Positions 16,505-26,186 are shown, counted from the stretch's first letter. The stretch is DNA of 57,478 nt from Adlercreutzia rubneri (GCF_009755265.1 NZ_WPOO01000016.1:1-57478), one strand, 5' to 3'. Notes: a model not told the origin generated them from the letters alone. Translations and numbers: made by a program.

Positions 16505-17329
16505 TTACTCGGAAACCGCGTCAGCCACGACGTCGGCGGCCACTTCGGCGCCCGCGCCCTCGGCCACGTCGGCAGCGGCCTCGACGGCCACCTCGGCCAC
16601 GGCGTCGGCGGCAGCGGCCTCGCCGGCCATCTCGGCGGCGGTCACGTCGGCACCGGTGCCGGCGATGACGGCGTCGGCCATGAAGTCGGCCAGAAGGCGC
16701 ACCGAGCGGATGGCGTCGTCGTTGGCCGGAATGCCGTAATCCACGTCGTCCGGATCGCAGTTGGTGTCCAGCGTGCCCACCACGGGGATCTCCAGACGAT
16801 GGGCCTCGTGCAGGGCGATGCCCTCGCGGTTGGTGTCGATCACGAAGATGGCGTCGGGCACCTTCTTCATGTTGCGGATGCCATTGAGGTTGGTCTGCAG
16901 CTTCGCGAGCTCCTTGTGCAGCAGGATCTGCTCCTTCTTCGGAAGCAGCGCCATGCGGCCGTCGGCGTCCATGGCCTCCAGCTCCTCCATGCGCTTCACG
17001 CGGGTGCGGATGGTGGCGAAGTTGGTGAGCATGCCGCCGAGCCAGCGGGCGTTCACGTAGGGCATGCCGCAGCGGTTGGCGGCGTCGGCGACGGCCTCCT
17101 GGGCCTGCTTCTTGGTGCCCACGAACAGCACGGTACCGCCCTTGCGGGTGAGGTTGCTCACGAAGGTGTAGGCGGCGTCGAGCCCGTAGAGGGTCTGCTT
17201 CAGGTCGATGATGTAGATGTCGCCGCGGCTGCCGAAGATGTACGGCTTCATCTTGGGGTTCCAGCGGCGGGTCTGATGCCCGAAGTGCGCGCCGGCGTCG
17301 AGCAGCGTGGTAATGCTGACTTTCGTCAT
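16505..17329 (-). CDS. rpsB: 30S ribosomal protein S2
   Basis: The 274-residue product has the family start TTLLDAGAHFGHQTRRWNPKM and the central GTKKQAQE and ARWLGGMLTNF. S2 is normally 230-260 residues. Here the last 45 or so residues are an acidic Ala/Glu/Asp/Val-rich tail, like the tails on L31 and Rho in this window. The ATG was chosen for GGAG, 7 nt upstream; an ORF start 12 codons earlier has no support. Confidence 0.96.
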   Translation of the reverse strand: MTKVSITTLLDAGAHFGHQTRRWNPKMKPYIFGSRGDIYIIDLKQTLYGLDAAYTFVSNLTRKGGTVLFVGTKKQAQEAVADAANRCGMPYVNARWLGGMLTNFATIRTRVKRMEELEAMDADGRMALLPKKEQILLHKELAKLQTNLNGIRNMKKVPDAIFVIDTNREGIALHEAHRLEIPVVGTLDTNCDPDDVDYGIPANDDAIRSVRLLADFMADAVIAGTGADVTAAEMAGEAAAADAVAEVAVEAAADVAEGAGAEVAADVVADAVSE

Positions 17330-17471
17330 GATCACTCCATTCGTTAGTCCTCTGCCCGAGGTCATCCCAGTTCAACCGCAGCCTTTTCCGGTGGCCACTC
17401 GCGGTGCCGGTCGCCCGAGCATGTGTGATAATTGCCGCTGCCCATCGCACGCCTGCGAAGACAGCCTGTCT

Positions 17472-17499
17472 AAAATAGCACAATCCCCCGCAAAAGCAA
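17472..17499 (-). promoter_or_regulatory. Probable rpsB promoter
   Basis: Minus-strand TTGCTT (17494-17499), 16-nt spacer, TATTTT (17472-17477). This leaves an rpsB leader of about 135 nt. The rest of the 546-bp spacer 17330-17875 holds the metG terminator; about 300 bp between 17500 and 17820 show no gene or structure that I can support. Confidence 0.5.
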
Positions 17500-17821
17500 G
17501 GGATTGCGCAAAGAAAGTACGACAAGGCAGACAAGCGCCGGAGGAGGCGTCCCCGCGCAGCAAGAAGGCCCTCGACAATCGTAGCCATCTCATTCCCCTT
17601 CCGCTACAAAGCTCCCAGCCCGCGCTATCTCGTCCGCACCACTCAACGAACAGCATCGCGGCCGCAACCTCCGACCGACAGCCTCCGCCACGCAGCCGCG
17701 CAACCGCGACTTCCGGTTCGATGCATCGGATCCGCCATGCTGGGCACTCGCAGCCCCATTTGCGCGCTCTCGCTCATCCCTTACGGACCATCGCTTTCGC
17801 GGACAGGACATCCGAAGGAGC

Positions 17822-17848
17822 AAAAAGAGCCCGCCAGAAGCGGGCTCT
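17822..17848 (-). terminator. metG terminator
   Basis: Nine-bp stem AGAGCCCGC / GCGGGCTCT with a 5-nt loop, then TTTTT on the minus strand, 28 bp after the stop codon. Confidence 0.85.
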
Positions 17849-17875
17849 CGGAACGATCGGTCCGGCACGTTAGCC

Positions 17876-19897
17876 TTACTTGTACTGCGACTCGTGCTTG
17901 CGGAAAAAATCGAAGCGCGGAGGGAGCTCGTGGATGCGGTGGGCGCCGGCATCGATCTCGATGGCCGGGCACAACTCGTCGTTGGAATCGAAGTCGTAGT
18001 TCCAGCTGAAGAAGTCACCGAAGTCGAAGCTCAGGTAGTCGCAGATCTTCTCGCAGCCCACGGGCACGACGGGATGCATGAGCAGGCAGGCCACGCGCAG
18101 CAGGTAGAACGAGTCCACAAGCACCTGGCGGCGCGCATCCGCGTCCTCGGACGCCTCGGCGGCCTTGATGCCGTCGGCCCACCACTTGTTCGACCAGCGG
18201 ATGAACTCGTCGCACACCGACATCACCCGGTGCAGCTCCACCTTGTGCATGCGCTCCTCGTAGTCGAGCAGCGCCTCGAAGGCGCGACGACGCACCTCGG
18301 GCGTCACGGCGCCCAAAGGCATGCAGCCGTCGAAGTTCTTCTGCGCCTCGTAGAAGCAGCTGCGGGCGAGGCGGTTGAACACATTGGTGAGCAGCGCCCC
18401 CTCCTTGAGCACCGGGTCGGCGTAGCGCGGATCGTCGCGCTTGGCCGGGTCCGGGTCGAAGGGCTTCGGGGAAAAGCCGACGGACTTCTGGTCGAGCCCG
18501 AGCGCCAGGAAGTGGGCGCGCAGCTGCTCGGGCGTGTAGTGCTCCAGCAGCTCTTCGCCCGTGGGCGGCTTCACCGCGCCCGACGAGGAGGCCTTCTTTT
18601 TCCCGAAGAGCATATGGTGGTTCGCCACGAGCGTGGTCTGGCGCATCTGGGAGTCGGGGCCCTCGGCGAACAGGCCGCCGGGGCGCAGAGCCTCCCACAG
18701 CGCCGGCTGGGCCACGCCGTAAAAGTACAGGTTGTCCTGGCCGATGAACTGGTAGACCCGAGCGTCGTCGGAGCACCAGAAGTCGCGCCAGCTCGTGCGC
18801 GGCATCCCCTGCTCGTCGTTGATCGTAATGGTGAACGAGATGGGCGCCCACAGCGATTCGGGCCAGCACCACACCGTGAGCCCCTCCACGCCGTCGATGA
18901 CGGGAGCGCGCACGCCCCATTCTATGTTGCCGGTGATGCGGAAGGGCACGAGCGTCTTCGAGGTGCGGAAGCGCAGGCCGGCCGCGGCCAGCGCGTCGCG
19001 GGCCCGATCGCGCTCGCCGATGGAGGCGAACTCTATCTCGAAGGATTGCTTGTTGCCCTCGGCGGGACGGAACTCGTGGGGCGGCAGCTCGGCGGCCATG
19101 GCCTCGTACTCTTCCAAGTGCTCGTTCTTCACGAAGATCACGGGCGGCGCCAGAAACTCGGCGATGGCCTTGGTCACTACCGGGCGCACCTCGTCGTCGG
19201 CCTCAAGCTCGCGCACGTAGCCCTTCAGGAAGTCCTCGAACCCGGGCAGATCGAAGTACCAGTTCTCCACGGGCCGCATCTCGGGGACGGTGCCCGTGAG
19301 CGTGGATACCGGAGCGATGAGGTCCACTGGCGCGTACTGGTGCCCCAGATCGCACTCGTCGGCGTAGGCGTGCTCCGACTTGCAGCCCTGCACGGGGCAG
19401 TGGCCCTGCACCTGGCGGCCGTTCAGGAAGGTGCCGGCCTTAGCGTCGTAGAACTGCAGGGTGGAATCCAGCTTCAAGTGGCCGCTCTCGTGCAGGCGCT
19501 CGATGAACTGGTCGGAGATCATCTGGTGCACGTCGCCCGCGTGCCCGATGCCGCTTCCCTCGTAGATGTCCAGGCTCACCTGGAAGGCCTCGAGGGTCGC
19601 CTTCTGGCGCTCATGGTTGGCGAGCACGTAGTCGGCGATGGTGCCCGAGAACTCGCCGGCCTCCACCAATTTGCGGTAGCCCTCGTTGATGGGGCTGCCG
19701 AAGCAGTCGGTACCGGAGACGAAACGGACGTTCTCGGCGCCGATGCGGTCGCGCAGAAAGCGCGCGAAGGCGTCGGCGGGCACGAACACGCCGCCGATGT
19801 GGCCGAAGTGCAAGGGCTTGTTCCCATAGGGCATGCCCGCCGTCACCACGGCGCGGGCGGGCCACTCGACCCGCTCTCTGCTATTCAAGTCCGACAC
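17876..19897 (-). CDS. metG: Methionyl-tRNA synthetase family protein, divergent
   Basis: Class I aminoacyl-tRNA synthetase of 673 residues. The HIGH box reads HFGHIGG and follows TAGMPYGNKPL. The metal-binding insertion has HCPVQGCKSEHAY. Later segments ENWYFDLPG, WCWPESLWAPIS and FIGQDNLYFYGV follow the MetRS pattern. The KMSKS loop is degenerate (KKKASSSG), and about 70 residues near 250-330 are inserted in the middle. Start is GTG with GGAG upstream; it overlaps the end of sppA by 17 bp. The overall fold and anticodon-domain tail fit MetRS. Because the signature loops are unusual, a paralogue role cannot be excluded. Confidence 0.75.
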   Translation of the reverse strand: MSDLNSRERVEWPARAVVTAGMPYGNKPLHFGHIGGVFVPADAFARFLRDRIGAENVRFVSGTDCFGSPINEGYRKLVEAGEFSGTIADYVLANHERQKATLEAFQVSLDIYEGSGIGHAGDVHQMISDQFIERLHESGHLKLDSTLQFYDAKAGTFLNGRQVQGHCPVQGCKSEHAYADECDLGHQYAPVDLIAPVSTLTGTVPEMRPVENWYFDLPGFEDFLKGYVRELEADDEVRPVVTKAIAEFLAPPVIFVKNEHLEEYEAMAAELPPHEFRPAEGNKQSFEIEFASIGERDRARDALAAAGLRFRTSKTLVPFRITGNIEWGVRAPVIDGVEGLTVWCWPESLWAPISFTITINDEQGMPRTSWRDFWCSDDARVYQFIGQDNLYFYGVAQPALWEALRPGGLFAEGPDSQMRQTTLVANHHMLFGKKKASSSGAVKPPTGEELLEHYTPEQLRAHFLALGLDQKSVGFSPKPFDPDPAKRDDPRYADPVLKEGALLTNVFNRLARSCFYEAQKNFDGCMPLGAVTPEVRRRAFEALLDYEERMHKVELHRVMSVCDEFIRWSNKWWADGIKAAEASEDADARRQVLVDSFYLLRVACLLMHPVVPVGCEKICDYLSFDFGDFFSWNYDFDSNDELCPAIEIDAGAHRIHELPPRFDFFRKHESQYK

Positions 19898-21131
19898 GGT
19901 TCTCCAACTCCTTCAGTGTCCCGGAAACATCCAGCGAATCTTCGGTGCCCATGATATCCAGAAGGCGCGACAAATCGCTCGTGGACGACTGCAGATACAC
20001 GGTATCAGCATCGGCGATACCGGCCAGCTCGCAGGCCTTCGCCACGGCGGCCTCTTGGGTGCCCAACTCGTCGGCCAGCCCGTTTTCCACGGCGTCCATG
20101 CCGGTGAACGTAAGGCCCGTGGCCAGCGCGCGCACGTCTTCCACCGGCATGTCGCGGCCCTCGGCGACGAAGTTGATGAACACCTCGTTGATCTGATCCA
20201 CCTGATCCTGGTACCAGGCGCGCTCCTCCTCGGTGAGCGGGCGGTTGCCGGCGCCGGAGTCCTTGGCGTCGGCCGAGGTGATGTTCTCGACGGATATACC
20301 CAGCTTCTCGTAGAGCCCCGACAGGTCGGTCACCGACATGATGACGCCGATGGAGCCGATGGAGGTCGTCTTGTCCGTGAAAATGTAGTCGGCCTGGGAC
20401 GAGATCATGTAGGCGGCACTCGCGTTGATGGAGGCGCTCGAGACCACCACGGGCTTGGAGAAGTCGCGGATGTAGGTGCTCATCTCCTCGCCGGCCGTGG
20501 CCACGCCTCCGCCGGAGTTCACGCGCAGCACGACCGCCTTGATATGCGGGTTCTGCTCGGCGGCGTCCAACTGGCTTTTAAGCCCCTCGGGGCTTGAGGT
20601 GGTGCCGTCGTACTGGATGGTGCCGCTGATGTTGATGATGCCCACGGTGTCTCCGGTAACCGTGTCGGCCCAGGAGGGCGACTCGTAGGAGAAGGCCCCC
20701 ATGGAACTGGTGAACACCGAGGTGCACGACCCGATGGTGGCCACCCCCAAGATGAGCACCGTCAGCACGGCGGCCAGACCGACGATCCAACCGCGCCGTT
20801 TGGGCTGCTGGGCCGGGACGGCCCCAGCCGCGGTGCCGTAGGGAGCCTGGGCCGGCGCCGCGTAGGCGGCAGCCGGCTGCGACTGGGGCTGCGCGGCGTA
20901 AGCGGCTTGGGACTGGGCGGCATAGGCGGCAGTCGGGCGCGGCTGGGCAGCGGCGTAGCCGTAGGGATTTGCCTGCGCCTGCGGCTGCGGAGCCACCTGA
21001 TAGGGAGGCTGGGGAGCGGCCTGCTGCGATGGGGCGCCCTGCCCCTGCCCCGCCGATGTGCCGCCCGAGGACGGGGTGCCCTCCTGCGGTGCGCCCCAGG
21101 CGGCGTTCTGCCATTGGTTTTGATCGCTCAT
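19881..21131 (-). CDS. sppA: Signal peptide peptidase SppA, S49 family
   Basis: This is a membrane-anchored serine protease that degrades cleaved signal peptides. The first 110 residues are Gln/Pro/Ala-rich and presumably cytoplasmic, then one span (about 115-137), then the S49 domain. Likely catalytic residues are the Ser of NASAAYMIS and the Lys of ADAKDSG; the conserved TSIGSIGVI and RPLTEEER frame them. At 416 residues it is the short Gram-positive type with one protease domain. It sits between rho and metG on the same strand and overlaps metG. Confidence 0.9.
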   Translation of the reverse strand: MSDQNQWQNAAWGAPQEGTPSSGGTSAGQGQGAPSQQAAPQPPYQVAPQPQAQANPYGYAAAQPRPTAAYAAQSQAAYAAQPQSQPAAAYAAPAQAPYGTAAGAVPAQQPKRRGWIVGLAAVLTVLILGVATIGSCTSVFTSSMGAFSYESPSWADTVTGDTVGIINISGTIQYDGTTSSPEGLKSQLDAAEQNPHIKAVVLRVNSGGGVATAGEEMSTYIRDFSKPVVVSSASINASAAYMISSQADYIFTDKTTSIGSIGVIMSVTDLSGLYEKLGISVENITSADAKDSGAGNRPLTEEERAWYQDQVDQINEVFINFVAEGRDMPVEDVRALATGLTFTGMDAVENGLADELGTQEAAVAKACELAGIADADTVYLQSSTSDLSRLLDIMGTEDSLDVSGTLKELENRVGLE

Positions 21132-21164
21132 GATGCCTCTTTCGTCGGGCCGGATTCGTCGGGC

Positions 21165-23186
21165 TTACAGTTCCATGCCATCGTCCGCACGACCCTGCTG
21201 AGCCTGCATCTTCTTCGCCATGCGCAGCAGGAACTCCTGGTTGGAATTGGTCTGCTTCAGCGACTTGATGAGCATGTCCATGGCGCGCTCGGTGGAGTTC
21301 GTGTTGGCCAGAATGCGGCGCACGCCCCAGATGAGCGGGGCCTCCTGCGGATCCATGAGCAGCTCCTCCTTGCGCGTGCCCGAGGAGATGGGGTCGATGG
21401 CCGGGAAGATGCGGCGATCGGCCAGGTAGCGGTCGAGCTTCAGCTCCATGTTGCCGGTGCCCTTGAACTCCTCGAAGATCACCTCGTCCATCTTCGACCC
21501 GGTCTCGATGAGGGCCGAGGCGAGGATGGTGAGCGAGCCGCCGTTCTCGATGTTGCGAGCGGCGCCGAGGAAGCGCTTGGGCGGATAAAGGGCCGTGGAA
21601 TCGACGCCGCCGGAGAGAATGCGGCCGCTCGCGGGCTGCGCCAAGTTGTAGGCGCGGGCCAAGCGCGTGATGGAATCCAGCAGGATAACGACGTCCTTCC
21701 CTTGCTCGACCAGGCGCTTGGCGCGCTCGATGACGAGCTCGGCCACCTGGATGTGGTTCTCGGAGGGCATGTCGAAGGTGGAGGAGACCACCTCCCCGCG
21801 GATGGAGCGCTCCATGTCGGTCGCCTCTTCGGGACGCTCGTCGATGCCCAGGTACATGAGGTGCACGTCCGGGTTGTTCGCTGTGATGGCGGCGGCGATG
21901 TCCTTGAGCACGGTGGTCTTGCCGGCCTTGGGCGGCGAGACGATGAGGCCGCGCTGGCCCTTGCCGATGGGGGCCGTCAGATCGATGACGCGGGCCGTGG
22001 TGGTGTTCTTGCCGTGCTCCATGAGCAGGCGCTCGTCGGGGAACACCGGGGTCAGGTCGGCGAACTTCGGGCGCAGGGCCATGATCTCGGGGGCCATGCC
22101 GTTGACGGCCGACACCTTCTGCAGGGCCGCGAACTTGTCGTTGGGGCGCGCCGGGCGCGTCGTGCCCGTGACCATGTCGCCCTTGAGCAGGCCGTTCTTG
22201 CGGATGGTGGCGAGCCCCACGTAGATGTCGTTCTCGCCGGGCAGGTAGCCGGAGGTGCGCAAAAAGCCGTAGCCGTCGCCCATGATGTCCAGCACGCCGG
22301 TGACCTCGGCGAAGCCCTCGGCCTTGCAGACGGCCTCGTAGATGGCGTCCACCAGCTCGGCCTTCTTCAGGCCCGCGGCATCCACCCCGGCCTCGGCGGC
22401 GCGAGCGCGCAGGTCGGCCACCTTGAGCTCTGTCAGCTCCTCCTTGGAGACGGAGGGCTGAGGCTCTCGGTTGCGATTCTCGTGGCGGTTCTTCTTGTTC
22501 TTCTTGCCGCCCTGGCTATTCTGGGCGCTCTGCTTGTTCTGGCCGTTCTGCTTGCCCTGGCCCTGGCCGTTCTGAGTGTTCTGGCCGTTCTGGTTCTGGC
22601 GGCGCTCCTCGCGGTCGCGGCGGCGGATCACCGTCGTGGTGGTGCGCTCGCGGCGAGGAGCCTCCTTGGACTCGGGGGCATCGGCGGGCGCGGGCGCCTC
22701 GGACGTGCCGGTGCCCGCTGCGGACGCCTCGGCGCCCTCGGGCTCCTTGGCCTGCGGGGCCTTCTCCTCCGCGCCGGCCGTCGGCTCGGATGCCGCCTTA
22801 CGGGCGCGGGCGCGGCGCGGCTTGGGAGCCTCTTCGGAAGTCTCGGAAGTCGTAGATGCTGCGTGGGTCGCGGCACCCGTCCCCTCCTCCGCCGCCGGCT
22901 CGGGCGTCTTGCGGGCGCGGGTGCGGCGCGGCTTCGGCGCCTCCTCGGCCGTCGGCGCCTCGGTGGCTGCGGGAGATGCGGCCTCGTCGGCGGGCTTGGC
23001 CGCAGCACGGCGGCGCGTCGTCTTCTTGGCCGGAGCGGCTGACGCCTCGGCGCCTTCGGCAGCCGGTGCCGGTGCCGGCGCCGGGGCCTCTTCCGCCTTC
23101 TTGCGGGGACGGCCGCGCTTCGGCTTCTCGAGGGTCGCCTCCGGGGCGGCCGCTTCCGTCGTCATCGTCTCTTGGGTATCGCTCAT
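21165..23186 (-). CDS. rho: Transcription termination factor Rho with long N-terminal tail
   Basis: ATP-driven RNA translocase that ends transcription. Residues 250-673 are the Rho core: the N-terminal helix bundle (LTELKVADLRARA), the RNA-binding cold-shock-like part (GYGFLR), Walker A PPKAGKT near 419-425, Walker B VVILLDSITRLARAY, and the Q/R-loop region. Residues 1-249 are low complexity, rich in Ala, Glu, Pro, Arg and Lys, ending in an Asn/Gln-rich run (NGQNTQNGQGQGKQ). Actinobacterial Rho proteins often carry such insertions that bind RNA and, in Asn/Gln-rich cases, may condense. The ATG overlaps the stop codon of the transaldolase (ATGA). Confidence 0.96.
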   Translation of the reverse strand: MSDTQETMTTEAAAPEATLEKPKRGRPRKKAEEAPAPAPAPAAEGAEASAAPAKKTTRRRAAAKPADEAASPAATEAPTAEEAPKPRRTRARKTPEPAAEEGTGAATHAASTTSETSEEAPKPRRARARKAASEPTAGAEEKAPQAKEPEGAEASAAGTGTSEAPAPADAPESKEAPRRERTTTTVIRRRDREERRQNQNGQNTQNGQGQGKQNGQNKQSAQNSQGGKKNKKNRHENRNREPQPSVSKEELTELKVADLRARAAEAGVDAAGLKKAELVDAIYEAVCKAEGFAEVTGVLDIMGDGYGFLRTSGYLPGENDIYVGLATIRKNGLLKGDMVTGTTRPARPNDKFAALQKVSAVNGMAPEIMALRPKFADLTPVFPDERLLMEHGKNTTTARVIDLTAPIGKGQRGLIVSPPKAGKTTVLKDIAAAITANNPDVHLMYLGIDERPEEATDMERSIRGEVVSSTFDMPSENHIQVAELVIERAKRLVEQGKDVVILLDSITRLARAYNLAQPASGRILSGGVDSTALYPPKRFLGAARNIENGGSLTILASALIETGSKMDEVIFEEFKGTGNMELKLDRYLADRRIFPAIDPISSGTRKEELLMDPQEAPLIWGVRRILANTNSTERAMDMLIKSLKQTNSNQEFLLRMAKKMQAQQGRADDGMEL

Positions 23187-23875
23187 GCGTTCTGCACTTT
23201 CTCCCAGTCCTTGAGGAACGACTCAAGGCCGCGGTCGGTCAGCGGATGCTGCACGCATTTCTTCAGAATGCCGAAGGGAACCGTGGCGATGTCGGCCCCC
23301 ATGAGAGCGGCCTGGGTCACATGGTTGGCGCTGCGGATGGAGGCGGCGATGATCTCGATCTGCTCGCCGTTCACGGTGTCCTCGGAGAAGTCGTAGTTGC
23401 CGATGGCGCGCACGACGTCGTCCAGCTGCGCCAGGCCGTCCTCGGAGATGTCGTCGAAGCGGCCCACGAACGGCGAGATGTAGCGGGCGCCGGCGCGAGC
23501 GGCCAAAATGGCCTGGGGCACCGTGAAGCACAAGGTCATGTTCACCGGGATGCCCTCGTCGGCCAACGCGCGCGTGGCGGCCAGGCCCTCCACCATGGTG
23601 GGGATCTTCACGACGACGTTCGGCGCGATGGCGGCGAGCTCCCGGCCGTCGCGGACGATCTCGTCGCGGGTCATGGCCACCGACTCGGCGGACACCGGGC
23701 AATCCGGCGCCACGATGTCGCAGATGCGCTTGATGTGCGCGTGGAAGTCGTCCAGCTTGCCCCCGATGCGCGAGTACAGCGTCGGGTTGGTGGTCACGCC
23801 GGCCAAAGCGCCCCAGCTGGCCGCCTCCTCGATCTCGGCGAGGTCGGCCGTGTCCAGAAAGAACTTCACGTTCAT
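23183..23875 (-). CDS. Transaldolase / fructose-6-phosphate aldolase family protein
   Basis: This 230-residue TIM-barrel enzyme is of the short TalB/FSA subgroup. The Schiff-base Lys lies in NVVVKIPTM. The start FFLDTADLAEIEEA and the segments GVTTNPTLYSR and SPFVGRFDD match the family. It would move three-carbon units in the pentose phosphate route or cleave fructose 6-phosphate; sequence alone does not decide. It is first in the set that continues with rho, sppA and metG, with overlaps or short gaps throughout. Confidence 0.9.
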   Translation of the reverse strand: MNVKFFLDTADLAEIEEAASWGALAGVTTNPTLYSRIGGKLDDFHAHIKRICDIVAPDCPVSAESVAMTRDEIVRDGRELAAIAPNVVVKIPTMVEGLAATRALADEGIPVNMTLCFTVPQAILAARAGARYISPFVGRFDDISEDGLAQLDDVVRAIGNYDFSEDTVNGEQIEIIAASIRSANHVTQAALMGADIATVPFGILKKCVQHPLTDRGLESFLKDWEKVQNA

Positions 23876-24037
23876 CCTCCTTCTTGAGGTTTACAGGCAA
23901 AGGAATGGGAATGGCGCTCGAATCGACCGCGGTAAAGCGCACTGCGAACCCGAACCGAGAGAACGTTGAAAATGGGCGATACGGGACTATGGGAAGGAAG
24001 TGGGGCGCCATCGCGCCCAAGATTCAGAGCTGGAACC

Positions 24038-24066
24038 ATAGTAGCGCAACCGACCGCGCCGCACAA
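24038..24066 (-). promoter_or_regulatory. Probable promoter of the transaldolase-rho-sppA-metG unit
   Basis: Minus-strand TTGTGC (24061-24066), 17-nt spacer, TACTAT (24038-24043). A short GC-rich hairpin (GGGCGC...GCGCCC, about 24002-24018) lies just downstream in the leader of about 160 nt. The spacer 23876-24153 holds no gene. Confidence 0.5.
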
Positions 24067-24153
24067 GAAAAAGCACAGACTGCCCGCGACTCAACTCGGA
24101 GGGGAGCCAGTCGGCGTTCCGACGGCATTCCAATTCGCTCAGGCCGTCCGCGC

Positions 24154-25038
24154 TCACTCCTCTTCTTTGCGAAATTCCAAGTAATCGAGGAAGCGGCGGG
24201 TGGCCAAAGGAAGGTGACCGGCGCTGCGATAGGCCACGCCGATGGTGCGGAAGACCGGATCGGACAAGGGCAGCGTGACCACGTTTTGGGACAGGCCCCG
24301 CAGCATAAGGCGCGACAGCACGCTCACGCCCATGCCGTACTCCACCATGGAGAGGATGGCCCGATCGTCCCATGAGGTGAAATGCGGGTTCTGCCGCACG
24401 CCCCACCGCTCCAGAAACTCTAAAAGCTCGTCGTCGGACTCCGATGCCGGCGAGAGCAGCGGCAGCTCGGCCAGGCGCTCCACGGGAAACACCTCCGCGC
24501 TCGCCAACTCATGGTCGCGCGGAAGCACGGCCAGAAACTCGTCCTCCTCCAAGGCCCGCACGACAAGCCGCGCATCGGTGCGCAACGGCAACATCACGAA
24601 GCCGCAGTCCACGGTGCCAGCGGCGATCCACTCCTCGATCTCGGTGTAATCGCTCACCCGCAGCTTGTAGTCGATGCCCGGGTAGTCGGCGTTGAAGCGC
24701 TTGATGATGCGCGGGATCCAATGGGCGGCCACGCTCGGGAACACACCGATGCGGATGAGACCGGTCTCGAGACCGCGCACCTCGTCCACGGTGGCCTCCA
24801 GGGCTCGAAAGCTCTCGCAGAGGGCGCGGGCCTCAGGCAGAAGCCGTGCGCCGTCGCCGGTCAGCACCACGCCCCGGCGGCTCCGCTCGAACAGCGCCAC
24901 GCCCCAGTCGCGCTCCAAATCGGAGACCATGTGGCTTATGCCCGACTGGGAGTAGGCCAGCGTCTCGGCCGCCTTGGTGAAGCTGCCGGCATCGGCCACC
25001 TCCACGAAGGCCTGGTACTTCTGAATGTTGGCGTCCAC
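24154..25038 (-). CDS. LysR-family transcriptional regulator
   Basis: The 294-residue protein has the N-terminal winged helix-turn-helix (YQAFVEVADAGSFTKAAETL, then SQSGISHMVSDLE) and a C-terminal periplasmic-binding-like effector domain (from about residue 92). It is divergent from a DMT-type exporter gene with two palindromes in the shared spacer, the usual layout for a LysR protein and its target. The ligand is unknown. Confidence 0.9.
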   Translation of the reverse strand: MDANIQKYQAFVEVADAGSFTKAAETLAYSQSGISHMVSDLERDWGVALFERSRRGVVLTGDGARLLPEARALCESFRALEATVDEVRGLETGLIRIGVFPSVAAHWIPRIIKRFNADYPGIDYKLRVSDYTEIEEWIAAGTVDCGFVMLPLRTDARLVVRALEEDEFLAVLPRDHELASAEVFPVERLAELPLLSPASESDDELLEFLERWGVRQNPHFTSWDDRAILSMVEYGMGVSVLSRLMLRGLSQNVVTLPLSDPVFRTIGVAYRSAGHLPLATRRFLDYLEFRKEEE

Positions 25039-25083
25039 AGCTCCCTCTTCCCCTCGTTGCTTCGTGCCTCATTGCCTCATATT

Positions 25084-25149
25084 ATGAGAATTTCTCATGT
25101 GAACTATGAAATAGTTTCGCTTTTCAAGGGATTTGTCAAGCGCCATAAT
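25084..25149 (+). promoter_or_regulatory. LysR-type operator palindromes and exporter promoter
   Basis: Two palindromes lie in the divergent spacer: ATGAGAA-T-TTCTCAT (25084-25098) and AACTAT-GAA-ATAGTT (25102-25116). Both are perfect and of T-N11-A size. A possible promoter for the exporter follows: TTTTCA (25121-25126), 17-nt spacer, CATAAT (25144-25149). The second palindrome ends 4 bp before the -35, a position expected of an activator site. Confidence 0.55.
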
Positions 25150-25227
25150 GCAGCTGCATCAAAAGGAAGGAGGCGGCGCGCTGAGCCTGCGAGCCCCGCG
25201 CCCTGCACCGAGAAGGAGAGGCTTGCC

Positions 25228-26186
25228 ATGCGCACGAAGATCGCATCGATGAAGTACCTTCTGTGCTTCATTGCAGCCGTCATGATGTTCGGATCGTCGG
25301 GCATCGTTGCCAGCACGCTGCCGCTGTCGGCCTTCGAGGTCTGCCTCATGCGCCTCATTATTGGCGCGCTGTCCATGGGCCTGATCTTCGTCGTCACCCG
25401 CCAGCGACTGCCCCGGCACGTCGGCCGTCGCCAGTACCTGTTCGTGGCCCTCTCCGGCGCCTGTCTCGGCCTCGCCATGATGACCATTTCGCTGCCTACC
25501 GCTTACTCGGCGTAGGCCTCGGCGCCGTTCTGGCCGCCACGGCCCCGGTCATCACCATGGCGCTGTCCCCCCTCCTGTTCAAGGAGCGCCTGCGGATTCC
25601 CGTGATGGTCGGATTCGCCATCGTGGTCGGCGGCCTGCTTTTGCTGAATGCGTCCGCTCTGGAGGGCACGCTGTCGGTTCCCGGCATCCTCATGGGACTC
25701 GCCGCGGCCGCCAGCACCGCTGGCATGGTCATCTTCAACAAGCTCGCCCGCGACATCACCGGCGTCCCCTGCACCACCATCCAACTCGCCACGGCGGTGG
25801 CGGTGGCCCTCGCCGTGGCCGCGGCTGGCGAGGGCTTCGCCTTCATCGGCCGCATCCCCTCAAGCTCGTGGCCCACCGTCATCGCCCTGGGCGCCGTGTT
25901 CACCGCCCTGGCCTACTTCCTCTACTACCGGGCCATCGACCAGCTGCCCATGCAGACCGTGTCGGTGTGCGCCTACGCCGAGCCGCTCACGGCCGTGGTG
26001 CTGGGGGCGCTCGCGCTCGGCGAGGTGATGACGCCCGTGCAGCTCGCCGGCGCCTGCTGCATCATCGGCGGCGCGCTGCTCGGCGAGGCGCGCGTGAAGC
26101 TGCCGGCTGCCCAGCGACGCCGGATGCGCCGCGCCTACGTGCGCCTCGTGCGCGCCCAGCGTCACGTCCTGCACCACGCGGCCTAG
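25228..26186 (+). pseudogene. EamA/DMT-family exporter, interrupted by a frameshift
   Basis: The 5' part encodes three spans typical of an EamA permease (KYLLCFIAAVMMFGSSGIVA) and then stops at 25513-25515. The rest continues in another frame from the same place with GVGLGAVLAATAPVITMALS and six further spans to 26186. One missing T in the run at 25487-25489 would restore TIFAAYRLLGVG and a protein of about 319 residues, the normal length. Either a real one-base deletion (recent pseudogene or phase-variable site) or a sequencing error. It is divergent from the LysR gene; GAAGGAGAGG precedes the ATG. Confidence 0.75.
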
